A DNA stretch of 15,602 bases from Dictyocoela muelleri. Lineage: Eukaryota > Microsporidia. How positions within the stretch are numbered: the stretch's first letter is position 1; each line of letters opens with the position of its first letter. The translations under genes were made by a program, and so were the position numbers. Shown here piece by piece: positions 8,603 to 15,188 of the stretch. The notes below the pieces were generated by a model. It saw only the letters and a program-made list of their open reading frames with translations, made no database searches and was not told the origin of the DNA. The stretch spans positions 1 through 15,602 of the forward strand of contig SDVU01000298.1 of the NCBI GenBank assembly GCA_016256075.1. The letters run 5' to 3'.

Positions 8603-8932
8603 CGTCATTTTTTAAGAAAGCCTTATAGTATTAGTATAGAGTTGTTCCAGTGTGGTATAGCTAATTAAAAAACAATCAAATATAGTCAATAAAAATGAAC
8701 TCGTCTAGGTGTTGGCATTAGTAAAGTGACATATTTCAGCAAAAATTAGTGAAAGTAAAAAAATCATGAAAAGCCTATAATTATCTGTATCCTGACATGC
8801 CATTGATAAAATGAAAATATCTAATAAATAATCACCAAGTAGGTTAGCAGTGACTTATTACTTGTACACCAGGAAAAAAGCACTATGGTTAGAGACAATC
8901 TCCTGGTTGGTAATTATTGATATTGTCAGAAT
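8603..8932 (+). mobile_element. SINE-like element copy D, long 3' form without tRNA head
   Basis: It matches the family from AGTATTAGTATAGAGTTGTT and CCAGTGTGGTATAGCTAATT through CAGCAAAAATTAGTG, CTGTATCCTGACATGCCATT, AGGTTAGCAGTGACTTATTA and ACACCAGG, to the end TATTGATATTGTCAG. The tRNA head is missing or unrecognisable. It ends about 67 bp before the ATG of the gene at 9000, so that gene's immediate upstream region is partly SINE-derived. Confidence 0.7.
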
Positions 8933-8993
8933 TTAATTAATTAGTAAATCGTCGTAACGTCTAAAATCAAATATAAAAAATAAAAAACGATAA

Positions 8994-8997
8994 CCCC
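8994..8997 (+). promoter_or_regulatory. C-run start signal
   Basis: CCCC followed by TA and the ATG at 9000. The same signal precedes the other three host genes here and supports this start over the ATG two codons later. Confidence 0.7.
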
Positions 8998-8999
8998 TA

Positions 9000-9836
9000 A
9001 TGATTATGTTATTTTTAATTCAAATTCTATGTACAAAAAATTTCAATGAAGAAATTGAAAAAGAAGAAATTAAAAATGAAGAAATTAAAAAAGAAGAAAT
9101 CAAAAAAGAAGAAATTAAAAATAATGAAAAAAATAATCTCGAAGAAGATTATTTAATTATGAAATCAAAGGCTATTGATTGCACAAACATAAATCAAACA
9201 ATTGAAGAAACATTGGTTGACAATAAATGTCTAAAAGAAAATTCTATAATTTCTAAAAATCATTCACCATTATCACAACTTGATGATTTACAAGCCAGCT
9301 CATCGAAATCTATGAACTATAGCCACGAAATTCTTTTACCTGAAATAAATCCACAGATAAATAATTATACTGATTGTCAGTTATCTAACAATTGTTCATT
9401 AACTAACAATAAACCAGATTTTATTCATAAAGACAACCCGAATTCTAAAAACAGTACAGAAGAATTAGAAAAAGATAATTCATACAATAAAGATACCCCT
9501 ATTGATGAAGGTATTAATTTTGAAAATCAAACAATTCAAAAGAATAATAATCTGGAAATAGAAAAAAATATGTCTGGACAATTTATTTTTGATTGTTTTG
9601 ATGAATGTCTCAATAAAGAAGCGAATTTATCTGATCAATCTGAAAATTTATCGGATTATTCGATTCAATATATTTTTCAATTTGATGGAATGAATCAAAA
9701 TAATGATTTATTAGAAGTTCGAGGTAATGCTGAATTTGATGAAATTTTTGATCTTATGCTACGTGATAGTGAGTTGATAATGCTAGAAGATGTTTCAGAA
9801 ATTAATAGTTACCCATCAGATTTCCGGACCAGATGA
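9000..9836 (+). CDS. Acidic Asn/Glu-rich protein of unknown function
   Basis: 278 residues, no family recognised. The first 11 residues (MIMLFLIQILC) are hydrophobic and could be a short signal peptide, but the stretch is brief and lacks a basic start, so secretion is only possible. Residues 17-41 are a charged EEIK(K/N) repeat, probably helical. The rest is rich in Asn, Ser, Glu and Asp, with little sign of a folded domain until a more ordered acidic C-terminus with QFIFDCFDECLN, SIQYIFQFDGMN and EFDEIFDLMLRDSELIML. The ATG at 9000 is chosen because CCCC lies two bases before it. A SINE copy ends about 67 bp upstream, and a 27-bp repeat array with AATAAA in each unit follows the stop. The frame is intact and codon use is AT-biased like the other host genes, so I take it as real, perhaps lineage-specific. 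Confidence 0.8.
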   Translation: MIMLFLIQILCTKNFNEEIEKEEIKNEEIKKEEIKKEEIKNNEKNNLEEDYLIMKSKAIDCTNINQTIEETLVDNKCLKENSIISKNHSPLSQLDDLQASSSKSMNYSHEILLPEINPQINNYTDCQLSNNCSLTNNKPDFIHKDNPNSKNSTEELEKDNSYNKDTPIDEGINFENQTIQKNNNLEIEKNMSGQFIFDCFDECLNKEANLSDQSENLSDYSIQYIFQFDGMNQNNDLLEVRGNAEFDEIFDLMLRDSELIMLEDVSEINSYPSDFRTR

Positions 9837-9900
9837 TTTTTAAAAAAATTAAGAAAAAATGACATTTTTTAATTTTTTTTTAAAATGAATAAATTTTTAA

Positions 9901-10020
9901 ATAAAGATTTTTTCAGATAATTTAAAAATAAAGATTTTTTGAGATAATTTAAAAATAAAGATTTTTTCAGATAATTAAAAAATAAAGATTTTTTCAGATA
10001 ATTAAAAAATAAATATTTTT
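9901..10020. repeat. 27-bp tandem repeat with AATAAA in each unit
   Basis: The unit is approximately AATAAAGATTTTTTCAGATA followed by ATTTAAA. The motif AAAGAT recurs at 9903, 9930, 9957 and 9984, with a fifth, variant unit at 10011, giving an exact 27-bp period. The array begins about 65 bp after the stop at 9836, so it may supply several poly(A) signals to that gene. That role is inferred. Confidence 0.88.
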
Positions 10021-11033
10021 TGTTTTTTTTTAAATTTTGATTTAATTAAATCTTATTTTAAATAATAATTTTGTAGAAATACTTTACTATGTAAGTCAGA
10101 CAATGATAAAATCATCGTGAAAAAAATTTTAATTGAATATTTTTTTATATTTATTAAAATTAATAATATCACGCTCAATTAATACATAGAGCTTTAATAT
10201 TTTAGAGAACAAGTTTATGTTTTTTTAAACAGCTTTTATTTAGATAGCACTGTTAAAAATTATATTCAATGTTTATTTGACAATAAATTGTCTCATTTCT
10301 TTATTTTCTTTAAATATTTTCTTAATTTTGTTCGAAATATATTTACCAAAAAATTTCTTTAAGATTAAAAAAAATGCTGCAAGGCTATGTAACTGCCCAC
10401 AGCCAAGGTAGGGGGTCATGAATGATAAAATTAATTTTTTAAAAAAAGAAAAAAATTTAATCGTACATTTTTTCATAATTTTTATTCAAAAACTTAATAA
10501 CTTCAAGGAGACTTAGATCAAATACATTTACCTCACCTCCATATTTGCATCAGGTCTATTTACCTCCTTATATATTTTTTTAGAATAAATAAACTATTTC
10601 AACCTAAATTAGATTTAAAATTGTGTAATATTACCAATTTTTGCTAACGTCGCAAATTTTAAGGATTTATCGATATAAAAACATCATATCAATTATAATC
10701 ATGTTATAGATGTTATAAACATATAAATCGCATGTAAAAAATATATTTTATATTTTGCATCAAGTCAATTTAATCTTCCATGGGGGTGTAAATGGACTTA
10801 ATCTGAATTTATTTAGATAATTTATTCTTGTTAAATAAAATCCAGGCGATTTCTTTATTGATAAAAAATATTTCATCATTCGGCTGTGTAGAAATATTAT
10901 ATAAATCGTGAATAAGTATTTTATTATTTTATTTTTTTTTCTTAAGGCTGCAAAAAATTTAATGTTTATTCAACTTTAAATAAAGATTTTCTTATTTATA
11001 CCAAAATTTATAAAATATATAAATATATATATT
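10021..11033. other. AT-rich intergenic spacer
   Basis: No convincing gene. A GC-richer island at about 10376-10425 encodes, on the minus strand, MTPYLGCGQLHSLAAFF within a 67-codon frame. The frame is otherwise low-complexity Lys/Phe/Ile and has no C-run before its start, so I do not call it a gene. Short repeated motifs and a palindrome at 10516-10805 are listed separately. The rest is simple AT sequence. Confidence 0.55.
10516..10805. repeat. Four copies of a ~20-bp motif, two forming a palindrome
   Basis: Motif of the form ATCAxxTCxATTTACxTCC. Direct copies lie at 10516-10540 (GATCAAATACATTTACCTCA), 10548-10567 (GCATCAGGTCTATTTACCTC) and 10758-10779 (CATCAAGTCAATTTAATCTT). A reverse-complement copy at 10782-10805 makes an imperfect palindrome of about 50 bp centred on CCATGG (10778-10783). 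It could be the remnant ends of a small inverted-repeat element or a cluster of protein-binding sites. Confidence 0.55.
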
Positions 11034-11455
11034 GCATGCTAATTATAATCGCGATTCGGAGAATTTTATTCAACCATAGTATTTAGACCGTTGAACCTGG
11101 TGTTCAAGCCATCACTTTTAAGCTACCCGTGATTATTTATATTTATTTTTATTTTATCAGTTATTCTTTAAGATACAGGTAATAATAAGATTTTTCGTGA
11201 ATTTCTATTATTAATTTTGCTGAGATGCGCCGAACTCATTCCCACACAGGATAATCTCTTCTGTTTCACTATAAAAGATTTGATCAAGCCTTAAACAGCT
11301 ATACCACACTAGAATAGCTGTATATTACTACTATATTCTATAGTAATTGACCTCTTAATGTCAATAAATATTTATTAAAATGACTTTAAAAGAATTCGAA
11401 CCTCGATACTTAAATTTTACATTGAAGAGTGTTAACCACTGAGCTATCTTACCCA
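11034..11455 (-). mobile_element. SINE-like element copy E, complete long form
   Basis: On the minus strand the head carries A box TAGCTCAGTGG (11436-11446) and B box GGTTCGAATTC (11392-11402, one or two changes from consensus). The body then has CTAGTGTGGTATAGCTG, GAAACAGAAGAGATTATCCT, ACCTGTATCTTAAAG and GCTTGAACACCAGG, and it ends near GCATGC at 11034. The length, about 420 bp, is close to copy F. Its head end lies about 190 bp upstream of the zinc-finger gene and faces away from it. Confidence 0.78.
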
Positions 11456-11639
11456 TCAATTATTTTCAATATCAAAACTATTTTTTTTAGATATAACTTC
11501 ATAAATTATAAACACCTTTATAATTAAAATTACATTATTGATGAAACCCTAAATCATATTTTAATCACACTGTAATGATCATTTTTATATTCGATTTTAT
11601 AGTTATCAAACTTATATTTAAATTTATTTTAGTTATTAA

Positions 11640-11642
11640 CCC
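11640..11642 (+). promoter_or_regulatory. C-run start signal
   Basis: CCC directly touches the ATG at 11643, as for the other host genes here. It confirms the start. Confidence 0.75.
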
Positions 11643-12281
11643 ATGTTTGATTGCGTATATTGCAATAAACAATTTAAGAAGGGTGCCATACTTCGTGATC
11701 ATTTAAATATCCATACAAACAATCGAGTCTATAAATGCGAAACCTGTGGGGCATCATATTATTTCAAAAAACATTTAAATGTCCATATTAAGAAACACGG
11801 GCCGCCAGCATATGAATGTTGTGGATATAAATTTTATTTAAAAGACAAGTATACCAGACATAAAAAAGTATGTGGCAGGAAATTTGAATGCGAGTGTGGT
11901 CTAATATATAAAAAAGAAAAATGTTATTTAAAGCACCTTAAAGAACATATAATTCAGGGTGAGGAGCTATTAGAAAAAAGTATTAATAAAAATGTCCCTG
12001 TGGTGAAAAAAAGAAATAATTTTTGTAAATTAGGTCGAGGAAAAATTCAGGTATCGTTTAGTGATCAAAAAATTCCTGCTGAATACGAAATTGTTGATTT
12101 TTCAGGAAAAAAATTTGTAAAATGTACTAAATGTTATAAATTTTTACAATCTACTAATATTTTTCGTACTCATTACAGGATGCAGCATATTTCCGATAGT
12201 AATTATAAATGTAAATGTGGGCAAATTTACAAATATAAGAAGCATTTGGATGAACATTTGCAAAAATGTGATAATTTTTAG
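11643..12281 (+). CDS. Six-finger C2H2-type zinc-finger protein, possibly TFIIIA-like
   Basis: 212 residues, with zinc fingers that fill most of the chain, so it should act in the nucleus as a DNA- or RNA-binding protein. Readable fingers: 1 (C4, C7, H20, H24), 2 (C32, C35, H48, H52), 3 (C59/C60, H73, C77), 4 (C83, C85, H98, H102), 5 (C161, C164, H177, H182) and 6 (C190, C192, H205, C209). All keep 12 residues between the second Cys and the first His, but fingers 3, 4 and 6 have a shortened Cys knuckle (CC or CxC), and 3 and 6 end in Cys. A basic linker (about 103-156) separates fingers 4 and 5. An array of irregular fingers with a split fits a reduced TFIIIA, which normally has nine fingers, but a sequence-specific transcription factor is equally possible. 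CCC touches the ATG. Confidence 0.85.
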   Translation: MFDCVYCNKQFKKGAILRDHLNIHTNNRVYKCETCGASYYFKKHLNVHIKKHGPPAYECCGYKFYLKDKYTRHKKVCGRKFECECGLIYKKEKCYLKHLKEHIIQGEELLEKSINKNVPVVKKRNNFCKLGRGKIQVSFSDQKIPAEYEIVDFSGKKFVKCTKCYKFLQSTNIFRTHYRMQHISDSNYKCKCGQIYKYKKHLDEHLQKCDNF

Positions 12282-12748
12282 ATTAAATTTTTCATATAAA
12301 TAGCCTTTTTAATTATTTCTAATTTAAGTAACAAAAAATTTTAATTTTCAATATTTTTTATACCTTTTTTTAATTCTTTATATTTGAATTAATCCATTAT
12401 TTTCATAATTATAAATCTTATTTGCTTTCTGGGCTATTAATTTTATTGATGATTGAAATAACAGTACCTACTAAAACTGCTCAGGTATAAAATTAATATA
12501 TCTACAATTAATTAAAATATACTCCCAGCCTGTATTAATAGTATTTTATGATAATTTTATTTAACTAACACCTTACAACATTTATACTCATTCCAAAGAA
12601 ACCCTTAAAAAGTTAATTATCATACAAGATTTAATTAACAGTAAAATTGAATATTAATTAAAATATAAAAAAGCCTTAATTATTTTTTTTTCAGGTATTG
12701 ATAAACATCAATTTAAACAAATAATAAGTTTTATAACAAAAATAAACT
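12282..12748. other. Convergent intergenic spacer, no gene seen
   Basis: AT-rich sequence between the convergent 3' ends of the zinc-finger gene and the pentapeptide-repeat gene. ATTAATTAAAATATA recurs (about 12510 and 12654) without further structure. No reading frame and no clear SINE match. Confidence 0.5.
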
Positions 12749-13825
12749 TTATCTACGAATTATTTTGGGATCATCAAAATCTGTCCAAGCTCTTGGAAGT
12801 CTAATTTTAGCCTTTTCTTGAGATCGTTTTTTCATCTTTTTTGCGACATCGGTCAATATTTTTTCTTTATGTGCAAAATGATAAATATCAGGAATATATC
12901 TCTGCTCCAAAATCCTGACCATAAGATCGTTACAATTAATTTTACAGAAAAATTTGATTATAAACTCTTCATCAAACTTATAAGGATCAATTTCTAAAAC
13001 AGATTTCGGAAATATAATATCAATAAATTTATTAAGCTGGATAAATATATTTTTTCTATTGATCAATTTTTGACTTTTAACATCTTGACTTTCAACATCT
13101 TGACTTTTAACATCTTGACTTTTAACATCATGACTTTTAACATCATGACTTTCAACATCATGACTTTTAAAATCTTGACTTTTAACATCATGACTTTTAA
13201 AATCATGACTTTCAACATCTTGATAAGCATTAAGATTCACGTTTATCGAATTATGTTGAATATCAAATAAATTTTCATTCACAATTTTAGCGATTTTCTT
13301 CAAAATATCAACAATTTTAAAAATATCGTCATAAGGTATTTTTTTAACATAATCATCTTCAAATACAAAAATAGTCTTTTCTAAAATCTTAAAATAATAA
13401 TCCGGAGGTAATTCTATTTTTTTGAGCCTGTCAATGTTAAAGATAATGTTAAATATTGAAAAATTAAAATTAATTTTCAAAAAATCTATACATTCATCAA
13501 TAATTTCAAAATAATCATCAATTTTATCGCCCTTTTTTAAATGAAATTCTAAAAATATTTTTATTATTTTTAATTCTTCAATATTATTTTCTATTTTAGG
13601 AAATTCACCGTAAAAAATTCTTGTCATAATTAATTCTTTTTCTTCATCCTTTAAAATATCAAATATTCGATCATCTCTAGTATCTCTAAGAATTCTAATA
13701 ATATCGTTAAAAAACAAATTTAATATTTCTTTGTTCGATATATTTTCTAACAAATAATTTTTATCTTTTTTCATCAAATTATAAATCTTGATCTTTTTTA
13801 ACAGTATTGAGTGACAAGCGTACAT
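12749..13825 (-). CDS. Protein of unknown function with ten tandem pentapeptides
   Basis: 358 residues if translated from the ATG at 13825. The frame is open 14 codons further upstream, but CCCC touches the ATG at 13825 (GGGG at 13826-13829 on the plus strand), so that start is preferred. The N-terminal 200 residues look helical and charged, rich in Ile, Lys, Asp and Glu (for example FLEFHLKKGDKIDDYFEIID). Residues 203-252 are ten copies of D-(V/F)-(K/E)-S-(Q/H). A second helical part follows (INRKNIFIQLNKFIDIIFPK), and then a basic, better-ordered C-terminus with KKMKKRSQEKAKIRLPRAW and TDFDDPKIIRR. That tail looks the most likely to be conserved and may be the functional core. There is no signal peptide or membrane segment. 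I do not recognise the family. The repeat probably sits in a flexible loop and may vary in copy number between isolates. Confidence 0.85.
   Translation of the reverse strand: MYACHSILLKKIKIYNLMKKDKNYLLENISNKEILNLFFNDIIRILRDTRDDRIFDILKDEEKELIMTRIFYGEFPKIENNIEELKIIKIFLEFHLKKGDKIDDYFEIIDECIDFLKINFNFSIFNIIFNIDRLKKIELPPDYYFKILEKTIFVFEDDYVKKIPYDDIFKIVDILKKIAKIVNENLFDIQHNSINVNLNAYQDVESHDFKSHDVKSQDFKSHDVESHDVKSHDVKSQDVKSQDVESQDVKSQKLINRKNIFIQLNKFIDIIFPKSVLEIDPYKFDEEFIIKFFCKINCNDLMVRILEQRYIPDIYHFAHKEKILTDVAKKMKKRSQEKAKIRLPRAWTDFDDPKIIRR
13070..13219 (-). repeat. 15-bp tandem repeat encoding D(V/F)(K/E)S(Q/H)
   Basis: Ten in-frame units of 15 bp, plus-strand form GACTTTTAACATCTT with substitutions at a few fixed positions. 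All units keep the frame and no unit carries a stop, which suggests selection on the protein. The opposite strand is also open over the array (TFNIL/TFNIM repeats), a side effect of the period being a multiple of three. Confidence 0.95.
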
Positions 13826-13829
13826 GGGG
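13826..13829 (-). promoter_or_regulatory. C-run start signal that decides a start
   Basis: On the minus strand CCCC directly touches the ATG at 13825. The more upstream in-frame ATG at 13867 has no such run (AATTTGATTCG precedes the hydrophobic stretch), so the shorter protein is preferred. Confidence 0.75.
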
Positions 13830-13869
13830 TAAAATTTATTTTTTATGATAAAACAGGAACGAATCAAAT

Positions 13870-14035
13870 TTTTAAATTTTTATAATAAAATTATTAAATA
13901 TTAAAAGATTAAATAACAAAATTATTAAATCATTTAAAAGATAAATAATAAAATTATTAAATATTTAAATTTTTAATAATAAAATTATTAAATTTTAAAG
14001 ATTTAATAATAAAATTAATAAATATTAATGCCTAA
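13870..14035. repeat. Degenerate AT-rich tandem repeat
   Basis: Repeated blocks of AATAATAAAATTATTAAAT separated by short variable AT sequence (about 13882, 13913, 13945, 13975 and 14005). It lies directly upstream of the minus-strand gene starting at 13825 and so occupies its promoter region. Period roughly 30 bp, irregular. Confidence 0.65.
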
Positions 14036-14228
14036 AATAAACTTAGTCTGTTTTACAAGTTTAAAAAAAATATCTTGTAAATATCGGGATATTAAATAAA
14101 AAGCGATTTTAAACTATTAAAGCCCTTATTTAATTTTTGATTAAAAAAATTCAAATAATTTTTTAAAAAATCGACAATCATTTTTTATTTCAAAAAATTC
14201 TTGCATAAAAATCATATTAAAACTTAAA

Positions 14229-14656
14229 CATGCCGACAATATCCATAATTGTCAACCCGAAAAGATGTCACCAAAAATAGTCTATATAAAGTTAGTTCCT
14301 GGTTTTTTAGTAATAAGTTACTGCTAATCTGCTCAGATTATTTATATTCAAATTTAGTTTTATCAATGACTCAGCAGGATACAGGTAATTTGAGGTTTTT
14401 TTATGAATTTTAAATGTATAATATTTGTTTTGACGATATTTAACATACTTATTCATACCTAGGAGAAATCTTTCAGCTTCATTTGAAAATCAAAAAAAAT
14501 TCTTGATCAACCACACAGAAATAATTTTTATTACTGCTATATTTATTGATCGCATAATGTCATTAGTAATTATTTAATGACACGACCTTAAAAATAATTC
14601 AAACCTCGATACTTAAATTTTACATTCATGAGTGTTAACCACTGATACATCTGGCA
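14229..14656 (-). mobile_element. SINE-like element copy F, complete long form
   Basis: On the minus strand a worn tRNA head (A box at 14639-14649, B box at 14595-14605 reading GGTTTGAATTA) precedes the shared CATGAATGTAAAATTTAAGT block. The body has CCTGTATCCTGCTGAGTCAT, AGATTAGCAGTAACTTATTA and AACCAGGAACT, and it ends in a hairpin, GACAATTATGGATATTGTC, followed by GGCATG. Copy F is the clearest example of the 3' hairpin. It lies downstream of the eIF3g-like gene, in the same orientation. Confidence 0.75.
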
Positions 14657-14737
14657 TGATATAAATAAAATACTACAAATTCATTTTTAATAATCGCAAA
14701 ATTTTCTAGTAACAAGAAAAAAATATGTAATTATAAT

Positions 14738-14743
14738 TTTATT
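14738..14743 (-). terminator. Possible poly(A) signal
   Basis: AATAAA on the minus strand, 7 nt after the stop of the eIF3g-like gene. In sequence this AT-rich the hexamer can occur by chance, so the call is weak. Confidence 0.35.
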
Positions 14744-14750
14744 GATCAAT

Positions 14751-15185
14751 TTATTTATTATAATCAGGTGCAATTTCAACCAATAGGGCTTGACTGCAAA
14801 TAACAGTTCCATCTAAATGTTTTATAACCTTTTTAGCACTTTCCATATCATTAACACTCATATATGCAAATCCTTTGAAATTTCTTGTTTCTCTGTCTTT
14901 TACCATATGTAACTTTCTTATAACAACATTGAGTGATTTCAGTCTTTCGTAAATATCAATCTTTTTCAAATGAAGTGGTATGTTACTTATTTTAATTGAG
15001 ACTTCAGCACCTGTTGGTGGTACATAAATGTTATTGTTTTTAGGTGTAATGTCTTTTAAAACTTCTTCAAATTTAACATTTGGCATTCGAAATCTTACAC
15101 CTTCAAGTATTGTTGTATTGGTTGTTTTTTTAGAACCAAAGGGTGTTATAACTTTAATTGAGAATTTTTTCTGAGGTAATTCCAT
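14751..15185 (-). CDS. RRM protein, probable translation initiation factor eIF3 subunit G
   Basis: 144 residues. The C-terminal half is a single RNA-recognition motif: RNP2 is IKISNI (residues 64-69) and RNP1 is KGFAYMSV (104-111), with the loop and helix VNDMESAKKVIKHLDG in the expected places. Just before the RRM is NNIYVPP, which resembles the short YVPP segment before the RRM in eIF3g. The N-terminal half (MELPQKKFSIKVITPFGS...) has no named domain. In other eukaryotes eIF3g uses its N-terminal part to join eIF3b/eIF3i and its RRM during scanning and reinitiation. Yeast and animal versions are roughly twice as long, so this would be a reduced form, as is common in microsporidia. It would act in the cytoplasm. 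CCC touches the ATG at 15185. Alternative: another small one-RRM RNA-binding protein. The RRM is sure, the eIF3g identity less so. Confidence 0.8.
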   Translation of the reverse strand: MELPQKKFSIKVITPFGSKKTTNTTILEGVRFRMPNVKFEEVLKDITPKNNNIYVPPTGAEVSIKISNIPLHLKKIDIYERLKSLNVVIRKLHMVKDRETRNFKGFAYMSVNDMESAKKVIKHLDGTVICSQALLVEIAPDYNK

Positions 15186-15188
15186 GGG
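15186..15188 (-). promoter_or_regulatory. C-run start signal
   Basis: On the minus strand CCC directly touches the ATG at 15185, preceded by AATATCAA. Confidence 0.75.

Noticed and set aside
10273-10476. 67-codon minus-strand gene
   Set aside because: There is no C-run before the ATG, and it is mostly Lys/Phe/Ile low complexity. Only the central GC-richer patch is notable, and it is listed as a finding.
13070-13219. CRISPR-like array
   Set aside because: The units are contiguous with no spacers, are in frame, and lie inside a coding region.
13070-13270. Plus-strand open frame of TFNIL repeats
   Set aside because: It is the antisense reading of the 15-bp coding array, open only because the period is divisible by three.
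13825-13867. N-terminal extension of the pentapeptide-repeat protein
   Set aside because: The upstream ATG has no C-run, whereas CCCC touches the ATG at 13825, matching the other three genes.
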